Assembly: GCF_014648655.1 (NCBI RefSeq)
Contig: NZ_BMRN01000003.1
Span: 124,001-188,000 of the forward strand
Source of the DNA: Streptomyces atratus
GTDB lineage: Bacteria > Actinomycetota > Actinomycetes > Streptomycetales > Streptomycetaceae
Length of the DNA: 64,000 nucleotides
Direction: 5' to 3'
Shown here in pieces: positions 16,483 to 23,093 of the stretch. Under the pieces are notes generated by a model. The model was not told the DNA's origin. It did no database searches and worked only from the letters and a program-made list of their open reading frames with translations. Made by a program: the position numbers and the translations under genes. The stretch's first letter is position 1; every line of letters starts with the position of its first letter.

Positions 16483-17712
16483 TCACCCGGCCGACACCCG
16501 GCGTTCCTCGTCGGCCTCGGTGCGCTTTCCGCCGGTGGCGACCACGCGGCCCCTGGGCCTGCGCGGCAGCAGTCGGCGGGTGAGACCGGATGAGTAGCGG
16601 GGCTGGAGCAGCAGGAACAGACCCACCGCACAGACGAACGCGACCCCGAAGAGCATCCAGGACTTGGCGCCCCGCGCCGAGTAGGCCACGATCCCGAACG
16701 AGAACAGCGCCGACCAGAAGTACATCAGCAGCACGGCCCGGCGGTGCGAGTGGCCGAGCTGGAGCAGGCGGTGGTGGAGGTGGCCCTTGTCGGCGGCGAA
16801 GGGGGACATTCCGTTCCACGTACGCCTGACGACGGCGAGCACCAGGTCCGCGACCGGCAGTGCGATGACGGACAGCGGCAGCAGCAGCGGAATGTAGACC
16901 GGCACCATCGCGGCCGATCCGGACGTGCCGTCCATCGACTGGTTGAGAAGGCTCGGGTCGACCTCACCCGTCACGGAGACCGCGCATCCGGCGATCAGCA
17001 GACCGAGCAGCATCGAGCCCGAGTCACCCATGAAGATCCGGGCCGGGTGGGAGTTGTGGATCAGGAACCCGAGGCACATGCCCGCCAGGATCGCGGAGAG
17101 CAGCGTGGTGGAGGCGGCGGCCTCGATCCCGTAGCCGTACCAGAGCCGGTAGGCGTACAGGAAGAACGCCGACGCCGCGATGCCCACCGTGCCGGCGGCC
17201 AGCCCGTCGAGTCCGTCGACGAAGTTGACCGCGTTGATGGAGACGACGATCAGACCCACGGTCAGGAGCGTGCCCTGCCAGTCGGCGAGGTAGATCCCGT
17301 CGGTGCCCGGCACCGGCAGCCAGAGGATGGTGAGTCCCTGGAAGACCATCACTCCGGCGGCGAGCACCTGACCGCCGAGCTTGACCAGCGCGTCGACCCC
17401 CCATTTGTCGTCGAGTACGCCGAGCAGGCAGATCAGTGTCGCGCCGGACAGCAGCGCCCGTGGCGTCGAGCTCTGGGTGAAGATCTCTTCCAGGTGCGGC
17501 AGGTGGGAAGCGACCAGCAGTCCGGCGAGCAGCCCACCGAACATGGCCATGCCGCCCAGGCGCGGAGTGGGCTCGCGGTGGACGTCGCGTGCCCGGACCT
17601 CGGGGACCACCCCGATGGAGATCGCGAACTTTCTTACCGGGCCGGTCAGGATATGGGTCACCGCCGCCGTGACGAACAGCATCAGCAAGTAGTCCCGCAC
17701 GGGCGGCCTCAC
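16483..17712 (-). CDS. Polyprenyl-phosphate GlcNAc-1-phosphate transferase (WecA/TagO/Rfe family)
   Basis: The 409-residue membrane enzyme has about 11 helices and the family motifs. These are the DD pair at 101-102 (DDKWG), NFVDGLDGLAAG (163-174), IFMGDSGS (227-233, with the catalytic-region Asp230) and the cytoplasmic HLHH loop at 311-314 that separates WecA/TagO from MraY. It moves a sugar-1-phosphate, normally GlcNAc-1-P, from its UDP form to undecaprenyl or decaprenyl phosphate, the first step of wall teichoic acid, arabinogalactan-like or exopolysaccharide synthesis. In streptomycetes the housekeeping gene sits before the ATP synthase operon as I recall, so this is probably a second paralogue. 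The GTG start overlaps the stop of the upstream small gene (GTGA). Confidence 0.93.
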   Translation of the reverse strand: MRPPVRDYLLMLFVTAAVTHILTGPVRKFAISIGVVPEVRARDVHREPTPRLGGMAMFGGLLAGLLVASHLPHLEEIFTQSSTPRALLSGATLICLLGVLDDKWGVDALVKLGGQVLAAGVMVFQGLTILWLPVPGTDGIYLADWQGTLLTVGLIVVSINAVNFVDGLDGLAAGTVGIAASAFFLYAYRLWYGYGIEAAASTTLLSAILAGMCLGFLIHNSHPARIFMGDSGSMLLGLLIAGCAVSVTGEVDPSLLNQSMDGTSGSAAMVPVYIPLLLPLSVIALPVADLVLAVVRRTWNGMSPFAADKGHLHHRLLQLGHSHRRAVLLMYFWSALFSFGIVAYSARGAKSWMLFGVAFVCAVGLFLLLQPRYSSGLTRRLLPRRPRGRVVATGGKRTEADEERRVSAG

Positions 17713-18161
17713 ATTCCGGCCCAGCGGGCCGATACCTGAGCCCGATCGATGCCCTCGCTGCGCCCCGGCGAGCCTAACTCATACGGATTTCCGTGCGACG
17801 GGGAGCGGGGCGGGACGGTGGTGGGCGCGGGCGTCGAGCGATACGTCCATTCGATGTGCCGGCCGCCGCGCAGCATGAGCGTGAACCCGCAGGGCTCGCC
17901 GCGATGGAGCGTCGCCAGGGCCTGCACCCAGCCGCCCTGGTCGGCCCAGTGGAGGGCGCGGATCAGTTCGCGCGGTGTGAGGCCGAAGAGATGGTTCGCC
18001 CGGAGCTGGATCCGGATGGCGCGGACGGCCTCCTGAGGCGCGGCCAGGATGCGCAGGTCGATGGGCTCGGGGACGAAGCCGGTGGCGGGGCCGTAGCGGA
18101 GGGCCTCGAACCGGTAGCCGCGTTCGACGGCCGGTCGTAAGGGGGTGAGGGGGGTACGCAT
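17709..18161 (-). CDS. Orphan 150-residue protein coupled to the TagO-like gene
   Basis: I do not recognise this protein. It is soluble, with no signal peptide or membrane helix. An Arg-rich start is followed by a compact part with LRANHLFGLTPRELIRALHWADQGGW and LATLHRGEPCGFTLMLRGGRHIEW, and a Pro/Ser-rich tail. The ATG at 18161 starts an operon with the TagO-like gene, whose GTG overlaps this stop by four bases, so the two are probably made together. A role in regulating or assisting polymer synthesis is possible but unproven. About 135-170 bases upstream are two copies of a TGTTGyGCC-type motif that also precedes the XRE regulator gene (19516-19549), so that regulator may control this operon. 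Confidence 0.75.
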   Translation of the reverse strand: MRTPLTPLRPAVERGYRFEALRYGPATGFVPEPIDLRILAAPQEAVRAIRIQLRANHLFGLTPRELIRALHWADQGGWVQALATLHRGEPCGFTLMLRGGRHIEWTYRSTPAPTTVPPRSPSHGNPYELGSPGRSEGIDRAQVSARWAGM

Positions 18162-18295
18162 CGTCGACTGTCCGATCGCAGCGGGCGCGCCAAGTGCGCG
18201 GGAGCGGGGGGGAGGTGTGGCATCGCGCCTGTGCGGGGGCGGGTGACTCCCGCCGTGTGGCGACGTAGAGCGACGTTATCGTTACCGAGGATGGC

Positions 18296-18329
18296 GGTGC
18301 AACAGTGTGACGTCCCTATGTTGCGCCGG
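18296..18329. promoter_or_regulatory. Inverted pair of TGTTGyGCCG-type motifs
   Basis: CGGTGCAACA (18296-18305) and TGTTGCGCCG (18320-18329) face each other across 14 bases. The 18-base block on the minus strand of 18296-18313 matches 19516-19533 (CGTCACACTGTTGCGCCG) at 17 of 18 positions. The site precedes the orphan/TagO-like operon and may be bound by the XRE regulator encoded nearby. Confidence 0.5.
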
Positions 18330-18339
18330 GTAGGTAAAA

Positions 18340-18367
18340 CGCCCTCCGGTGTTCGAACCAGAGGGCG
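18340..18367 (-). terminator. Rho-independent terminator of the XRE/DUF397 operon
   Basis: A hairpin with the 7-base stem CGCCCTC/GAGGGCG, one mismatch, three more pairs (GGT/ACC) and a six-base loop. On the minus strand it is followed by GTTTTA, a short U-tract. It starts 14 bases after the DUF397 stop. Confidence 0.75.
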
Positions 18368-18381
18368 CTTGTGGGTCGGGC

Positions 18382-18582
18382 TCAGATCAGGTGGTCGAAC
18401 TCCCCGGCCTTCACGCCGAGCACGAAAGCGCGCAGCTTGGCGACGGTGGTGGTGACGACGACGTCGGGGTCGTCGCTCTCGCGCATCTTGATCGAACCGT
18501 CGACCGGGGCCAGCTCGATGCAGCTCTGATTGTTGTCTGCTCCGGAGAAAGAGGACTTCTGCCAGTTGATTGCGTCGGTCAT
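18382..18582 (-). CDS. DUF397 small protein
   Basis: The 66-residue product shows the family pattern: INWQKSSFSG at the start, CIELAP in the middle, then MRESDDPD and a final FxxGVKAGEFDHL. DUF397 proteins are abundant in streptomycetes and nearly always paired with an XRE regulator of the WhiJ kind, whose activity they are thought to modulate. The ATG at 18582 lies 10 bases after the XRE stop, so the pair forms one transcript ending at 18340-18367. Confidence 0.92.
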   Translation of the reverse strand: MTDAINWQKSSFSGADNNQSCIELAPVDGSIKMRESDDPDVVVTTTVAKLRAFVLGVKAGEFDHLI

Positions 18583-18592
18583 GCGGATGGGC

Positions 18593-19441
18593 TCACATTT
18601 CCTGTGCGATGCGTTGAATGAATTGTGCGGACTCCTTCGTGTCGAGAGAGATGGACTCGATGGAGTCAAGGAGGGTTCGATATCGCGCCAACTGGGCCTC
18701 GGCGTCCAGGAATCCTGCGTCGAAGGCGCTGTCCAGCTGGACGGTGTCGAGTGCCGGGACGCTGGCCCCGGCGTACAGCGTCGAGTGCACTGAACCGGTG
18801 ATCTGCTTGTCGAACGGGATGATGCGGATCGTCACGGACGGCCAGGTGGAAACCTCGTGCAGGAAGGCGAGTTGAGCCCGCATGGTCTCCGGTTCGCAGT
18901 ACCGCATGCGCAACGCGGCCTCGTGGATGAATGCCTCGAACGGGGTCGGCCTGGGGCGGTCGAAAATGTCGCGTCGTCTGGTGCGGTGTTCGACGCGGGC
19001 ACTCAGTTCGTCGGCGGGAAGGTCGGAGATCCCGCTCCGGATGATGGCTCGCGCATACGACTCCGTCTGAAACACGCCAGGGATGTTGAGCATCTGGATG
19101 GCGCGAATGTAGGACGCCTTGTGCTCAAGCTCCGCCAGGTCCAGGAACCCGGGCGAGAGTACTCCGCGGTAGTCGTCCCACCATCCCTTTGTGCGTTCCT
19201 CGGCCATCTCGGCCAGGGCGTCGACCAGATGCTTGTCGGTCGCCGAGTAGTGGGCCGCGAGCCGGCGAACCCGTTCGCTGCTCACTCCGTACCGGCCGGA
19301 CTCGATGTGGCTGATCTGGGCTCGCTCGCCGCCCAGGTACGCGGCTGCCTCGCTCCCGGACATCCCCGCCCGCTCGCGCAGCTTGCGAAGTTCCGCACCC
19401 AACCGCCTCTGCCTGGCGGTCGGATAGCTCCTCGGTGGCAT
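18593..19441 (-). CDS. XRE-family regulator with DUF5753 domain (WhiJ-like)
   Basis: The 282-residue protein has an N-terminal helix-turn-helix at about residues 12-66 (LGAELRKLRERAGMSGSEAA, then ISHIESGRYGVSSERVRRLA). A DUF5753 domain follows from about 95 to 270, with the family segments MLNIPGVFQTESYARAII, RMRYCEPETMRAQL and SVTIRIIPFD. The ATG at 19441 has a perfect AGAGGAGAG site. With DUF397 downstream and an ATP-binding anti-sigma-like gene divergently upstream, this is the common three-part module known from the whiJ and abaA loci, which affects development and secondary metabolism. Its likely own operator is the tandem motif at 19516-19549. It need not be the orthologue of whiJ itself. 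Confidence 0.92.
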   Translation of the reverse strand: MPPRSYPTARQRRLGAELRKLRERAGMSGSEAAAYLGGERAQISHIESGRYGVSSERVRRLAAHYSATDKHLVDALAEMAEERTKGWWDDYRGVLSPGFLDLAELEHKASYIRAIQMLNIPGVFQTESYARAIIRSGISDLPADELSARVEHRTRRRDIFDRPRPTPFEAFIHEAALRMRYCEPETMRAQLAFLHEVSTWPSVTIRIIPFDKQITGSVHSTLYAGASVPALDTVQLDSAFDAGFLDAEAQLARYRTLLDSIESISLDTKESAQFIQRIAQEM

Positions 19442-19515
19442 GGGCTCTCCTCTTCGTGCGGGTACGAGTGTGCCGCTCAACCATGCCGCTGGTCCACTCG
19501 TATGGGTGCTACGGC

Positions 19516-19549
19516 CGTCACACTGTTGCGCCGTCCCATTGTTGTGCCC
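19516..19549. promoter_or_regulatory. Tandem TGTTGyGCC motifs between XRE and ATP-binding genes
   Basis: TGTTGCGCCG (19524-19533) and TGTTGTGCCC (19540-19549) are direct repeats with starts 16 bases apart. The longer block 19516-19533 recurs inverted at 18296-18313. The site lies 75-108 bases before the XRE start and before the divergent ATP-binding gene, which fits an autoregulatory operator. Confidence 0.5.
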
Positions 19550-19700
19550 TAGCGTCCAGTGGTGTCGAGCCCAAGGGTGGGCCGACCCGAAGTGCAGCTG
19601 CCCGTAAGCGAGTTGAAAGCTCACGGGACTCGGCCAATGCCACGGACCGCGCCCACCGCACGACGCCCCCGGAGACCGCATCACGCAGGGAGATCGCGCC

Positions 19701-20229
19701 ATGCCCCCCCGTAACCGCTCCTCCAGCACCCGCCCCCTACCTCCCCCAGCGCGGCGAGCGATACCGGCTCGTCGCGCCGAACACCCCCACCGCCCCCAAG
19801 ATCGTGCGGGACTTCGTGGCGACGGTGCTGTGGGCCACCGGGCACCCGCGCCTCGTCGACGACGCCCGGCTCTGTGTGAGCGAGGTCGTCTCCAACGCGT
19901 ACTGCCACACGGACTCACCGCAGGTCCGGGTGGAGGTCACCGTCAACCAGCGGCAGGTGACGGTGTACGTGACGGACGACGAACCCGGCCGCCTCCCCGC
20001 ACCGCCGTCTCCGCGCACTCCCTCGCCGGAGGCCGGTGCGGACGAGAACGGCCGGGGGCTTCTGCTTGTGGACGCTCTCGCGGCCCGATGGGGGGCCACC
20101 CCGTACGGGGACCCTGTTCCGGTGGGATTCGCCCGGATGCCGGGCCTGACCGGTCTCGACCTGCGACCCCTGCGCAAGGTGATCACGGCAGTGATCCGCT
20201 GGTCATCACGGCCTGCCCCGTCACCGTGA
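19701..20229 (+). CDS. ATP-binding protein of the anti-sigma regulatory (HATPase_c_2) family, possible frameshift at the start
   Basis: The reading frame contains the GHKL fold of RsbW/SpoIIAB-like proteins. VVSNAYCHTDSP is the N-box with its Asn, and ENGRGLLLVDALAARWG is the G2-box region with the Gly-rich lid. Such proteins accompany XRE/DUF397 pairs. The only good start is the ATG at 19701, with AGGGAG eight bases before it, but it is one base out of frame with the domain. A run of seven C at 19704-19710 would give a perfect in-frame start (MPPVTAPPAP) if it had six. Either the run holds a sequencing or slippage error, or the gene is now broken, or a weaker upstream start (ATG 19483) is used. 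Its 3' end overlaps the convergent monooxygenase gene. A decayed copy lies at 21190-21345. Confidence 0.75.
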
Positions 20230-20508
20230 CAGCAGGGTGTGGATCTGGCGGGGCTTGACCTCGCGCTCGTCGAAGCCGATGGCCGCGCCGCGTTCCCGGG
20301 CCGCAGCGGCGAACGCCGCCTGGAACGCCTGCTGGGACTCGAACGCTCCGGTGGTGACGACGGCGTCACCCTCGGGGGTGACCCAGGGCTCGGCGCGCAG
20401 GAATCCCGGCTGTGAGGACAGCACCTCGCGGACCTGATGGCAGCGGTCGACGAACTCCTCGACATGCTCGGGGCTCGGGTAGTGAAAAGCGACGAAGCCG
20501 AACGACAT
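20221..20508 (-). CDS. Antibiotic biosynthesis monooxygenase-like (ABM) protein
   Basis: The 95-residue protein fits the small dimeric alpha/beta-barrel ABM fold: an opening strand (FVAFHYPSPEHVEEFVDRC), then a central QPGFLRAEPWVTPEGD, then FESQQAFQAAFAAA and a last strand. Members include quinol monooxygenases, haem-degrading proteins and many uncharacterised proteins. The ATG at 20508 has GAGGGG upstream. The gene is divergent from a TetR regulator, with two palindromes between them, so it is probably TetR-controlled. The substrate is unknown; quinones or polyketides are possible. Confidence 0.82.
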   Translation of the reverse strand: MSFGFVAFHYPSPEHVEEFVDRCHQVREVLSSQPGFLRAEPWVTPEGDAVVTTGAFESQQAFQAAFAAAARERGAAIGFDEREVKPRQIHTLLSR

Positions 20509-20527
20509 GACGATCCCCTCTTTGGGA

Positions 20528-20543
20528 TATACGCTTACGTATA
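20528..20543. promoter_or_regulatory. Inverted repeat TATACG-N4-CGTATA
   Basis: A perfect palindrome with a four-base centre lies just before the monooxygenase start and 64 bases before the TetR start. It is AT-rich in a GC-rich genome and overlaps where the monooxygenase promoter should be. It is a candidate operator. Confidence 0.45.
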
Positions 20544-20557
20544 ACGAGAGGTTAGAC

Positions 20558-20581
20558 CTGTTGTACGGTCCCGTACGACAG
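20558..20581. promoter_or_regulatory. Candidate TetR operator
   Basis: CTGTTGTACGG (20558-20568) and CCGTACGACAG (20571-20581) form a 24-base palindrome with two central bases and one mismatch. Size and position 25 bases before the tetR-type start are typical of TetR operators. Confidence 0.6.
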
Positions 20582-20606
20582 GCAGAGGAGTGAGGCGGGT
20601 CACACC

Positions 20607-21176
20607 ATGGGTTCGTTGCGCACACCGCGCGAAAACTGGGTCGAGGAGGGCCTGCGGGTGCTGGCGTCGGGAGGCGTGGACGCCGTGCGCGTCGAGGCCC
20701 TGGCCAAGTCCCTCGGCGTGACCAAGGGCGGGTTCTACGGCTACTTCGCCGACCGCGACGCACTGCTGAAGGAAATGCTGGACACCTGGGAACGGGAGGC
20801 CACCGACGACGTCCTCGACCGGATCGAGCGCGAAGGCGGAGACCTCATGGACAAGGCATACCTGGCCGGGCAGCTCACCTTCTCCGACCGCCTGCACCCC
20901 ATCGACCTGGCCATCCGCGACTGGGCACGCCGCGACCAGGCCGTCGCCGAGCGCCTGCGCCGCGTGGACAACGCCCGCATGGGCCTGCTGCGCGAGGCGT
21001 TCGGCACCGTCTGCGCCGACCCGGACGAGATCGAGGCCCGCAGCGTACTGGCGTTCTGCGCGGCCATCGGCAGCCACTTCCTTGCCGCCGACCACCCCGG
21101 CCGCACCCGCGCCCAGGTTCTCGCTCGCGCCGGCGACCTGATCCTCAACCGCCCGCCCAGCAACCCCGCCCAGTGA
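20607..21176 (+). CDS. TetR/AcrR-family transcriptional regulator
   Basis: The 189-residue protein has the TetR helix-turn-helix at about residues 8-55 (GLRVLASGGVDAVRVEALAKSLGVTKGGFYGYFADRDALL). An all-helical effector domain follows with IRDWARRDQAVAERLRRVD and ARSVLAFCAAIGSHF. The ATG at 20607 has GAGGAGTGAGG upstream. It is divergent from the ABM gene and probably represses it and itself through the palindromes at 20528-20581. The ligand is not known. The pair is flanked by an intact and a decayed copy of the ATP-binding gene, which marks it as inserted DNA. Confidence 0.92.
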   Translation: MGSLRTPRENWVEEGLRVLASGGVDAVRVEALAKSLGVTKGGFYGYFADRDALLKEMLDTWEREATDDVLDRIEREGGDLMDKAYLAGQLTFSDRLHPIDLAIRDWARRDQAVAERLRRVDNARMGLLREAFGTVCADPDEIEARSVLAFCAAIGSHFLAADHPGRTRAQVLARAGDLILNRPPSNPAQ

Positions 21177-21189
21177 TCACTCCCTGATC

Positions 21190-21345
21190 CCCGCAACGGC
21201 TCCTCAGGTGCCCGCCCCCTGCCTCCCTCGATGCGGCGAGTGGTACCGGCTCGTCGCGCCGCCGCCCCCGCGTACCCCTCGCCGGAGGCCGGTGCGGGCG
21301 AGAGCGGCAGGGGGCTTCTGCTCGTGGACGCTCTCGCGCCCGGTG
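21190..21345 (+). pseudogene. Decayed copy of the ATP-binding (HATPase_c_2) gene
   Basis: Two parts of the gene at 19701-20229 are joined here with about 225 central bases missing. The first part matches the start region (RYRLVAP appears as WYRLVAP). The second, 21277-21336, matches 20021-20080 at 56 of 60 bases, including the GRGLLLVDAL segment. The two parts are in different frames and the N-box is lost, so it is inactive. The high identity means a fairly recent copy. Confidence 0.85.
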
Positions 21346-21349
21346 GAGG

Positions 21350-21463
21350 GCGATCGACGGCTACCTCCTCCAGCGGTCGCTCGACCCGTCCGTCGAGCCA
21401 GGCCCTCTCATCGACGGATTGGTCTGCCTGGTCCGGCAGCAACTCGCAGCCGACGGATCATGA
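21350..21463 (+). pseudogene. C-terminal fragment of a TetR-type regulator
   Basis: The 37 codons before the TGA at 21461 read IDGYLLQRSLDPSV followed by PLIDGLVCLVRQQLAADGS, which looks like the last helix region of a TetR protein. No start or DNA-binding part is present. It follows directly on the ATP-binding gene remnant in another frame. It does not match the intact TetR gene at 20607, so it comes from a different regulator. Confidence 0.55.
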
Positions 21464-21537
21464 GGGTGCAGAAGTGAGAGAACCGTCAGGTGAGGGGACC
21501 ACCGCGTGCGGGGCGCGGTCACGCACGCGAAGAGACC

Positions 21538-22923
21538 TCACCCGCTGCCCTGCCGGGAGAGAACCCGGTCACCTTCATGGCGTACGGCCAACTGAACAGG
21601 CACGGTGCGAACGCCTTGTGCGGCAACGGCCTTCGGGGTGTTCTTCTCCCGTACGACGAGCAGCCCTGCCAGCACCAGCAGCACCCAGAGCACCGGACCG
21701 AGCGGGTTTCCGGGGGAAATGAACCCCTGCGCGGCAAGTCCGAGAAGGCCGCCGGCAGAAAGCACCGCCGCGAGAACGACCTTGCCGAGGCTCATGTCCG
21801 ATGCCGCACCGGAACGGCGACGGAATTCGAACCGGCCGAAAATTCTGGTGAAGCACATCAGGAAGGTTCCCGCAATGCCGACCCACAGCGGTGCAACCGC
21901 GAACCACATCGGGCTGCCGGGCGTCGGGGTCGCGAAGCCGAGTCCGACAATTGCGATTCCCGCCGTCATCACGAGCGCGGGCATGTGCCAGAGATACAGC
22001 GTCATGAAGCGGGTTCCGCACCACTGAAGTACGGCGGTGGCCATGGGGCGTTCGGCGAATCGCGCTATTGCAGGCTTGAGCGTCAGCCACAGCCCGAGCT
22101 GGCCGATCGTCAGCGACAGCATCACCGCGGTCGGCGGGCTCATGTTGGAGACCGGCGCCCCGGGCATTCCGATCATGGATGCCGGGTAGGGCCCGAAGAA
22201 CACGGCGGCCGCGGTGATTCCGAAGCCGACGGCGGCCAGACCGGCCGATGTCCAGCCGCTCCGCATGCGCAGGCCGCCGTCGGCGTAGTGGAAGCCGAAC
22301 TGGTGGGCCGCCGGCCAGACGAACAGGGCATTCAGGAAACCGATCGCGGGGCTGACCTCGAAACGCAGTACGTCGACGACCAGGGCGCAGACGGCGAGTA
22401 CGCCGATCACACGCCACCCGTACCGTCGGTACCACCTGAACATCACCGGCGTGAGCGCCACCACGAGCACGTAGACGGCGAGGAACCAGAGCAGCTGGCC
22501 GGCAATCTTGCCCGCCATCAGCACCGGTTGCTCGGGCACCCCCGCGCCGATCAACACGTGGGGCAGCACCAGCCACACGGCTGCCAGGGGTACGACCGGC
22601 ACCAGGAGTCGCGCGATTCTGCTCCGGAGCCAGGCACGCGCCGATTTCGCCGACCGGAAGGAGAAGAAATTGGCGGCCCCACCGGCGAAGAACACCATGG
22701 GCATGACCTGCGTCAGCCATGTGACGATCCACCAGCCGGGACTCGCGAGAGCATTTCCGGTGCTCAAATGCCCATTCTCATAGGCCAGTACGGGCATGAG
22801 CCAATGCTGGGATATAACGGCCAGCACGCACAGCGCTCTGATGACGTCTATGAATGGATCGCGACCGCGACTGCTGCTGAGAATGCTGCTGCGACCGGGC
22901 GAATGCGCGTGAGTTTGCTGCAT
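21538..22923 (-). CDS. Membrane acyltransferase (acyltransferase 3 family)
   Basis: The 461-residue protein has about ten membrane helices and the Acyl_transf_3 start (RDPFIDVIRALCVLAVISQHW, about 20-40), where an Arg and the His in the first helices are the conserved catalytic-side residues. Later FFAGGAANFFSF and RIARLLVPVVPL are typical. Such proteins move acetyl or other acyl groups onto exported sugars, lipids or antibiotics. The target is unknown. Several codons here are rare in Streptomyces (for example ATA in the VISQ segment), hinting at acquired DNA. The ATG at 22923 has a weak upstream site. It stands alone downstream of the kinase gene. Confidence 0.85.
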   Translation of the reverse strand: MQQTHAHSPGRSSILSSSRGRDPFIDVIRALCVLAVISQHWLMPVLAYENGHLSTGNALASPGWWIVTWLTQVMPMVFFAGGAANFFSFRSAKSARAWLRSRIARLLVPVVPLAAVWLVLPHVLIGAGVPEQPVLMAGKIAGQLLWFLAVYVLVVALTPVMFRWYRRYGWRVIGVLAVCALVVDVLRFEVSPAIGFLNALFVWPAAHQFGFHYADGGLRMRSGWTSAGLAAVGFGITAAAVFFGPYPASMIGMPGAPVSNMSPPTAVMLSLTIGQLGLWLTLKPAIARFAERPMATAVLQWCGTRFMTLYLWHMPALVMTAGIAIVGLGFATPTPGSPMWFAVAPLWVGIAGTFLMCFTRIFGRFEFRRRSGAASDMSLGKVVLAAVLSAGGLLGLAAQGFISPGNPLGPVLWVLLVLAGLLVVREKNTPKAVAAQGVRTVPVQLAVRHEGDRVLSRQGSG

Positions 22924-22963
22924 GTAAACAGCGTGGCGTCAGTGGGCGATATTCACAGTGAAG

Positions 22964-22990
22964 TGGCCCCCCGAATCGGTCGGGGGGCCA
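22964..22990 (-). terminator. Hairpin after the kinase gene
   Basis: An 11-base perfect stem (TGGCCCCCCGA / TCGGGGGGCCA) with a five-base loop lies between the kinase stop and the acyltransferase start. There is no U-tract, as is common in streptomycetes. Confidence 0.65.
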
Positions 22991-23093
22991 GCACTTCGTG
23001 CCATGGTGGGGTTTTCCCCACCGGCCCTATTGATGTGCCGCTTTCGTTTCTGATCAATAGCGGGTGTCTGAGCCCGATGGTGCCGCTCAGTGG

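Larger units (their letters stand above)
21177..21537. other. 361-base stretch of gene debris
   Basis: No intact gene is seen. The stretch holds the two fragments described at 21190-21345 and 21350-21463. The last 74 bases before the acyltransferase stop show nothing recognisable. Confidence 0.7.

Noticed and set aside
22802..22820. Possible TTA codon in the acyltransferase gene
   Set aside because: The TAA on the plus strand here is out of register; in frame the codons read GTT ATA, so no bldA dependence follows.
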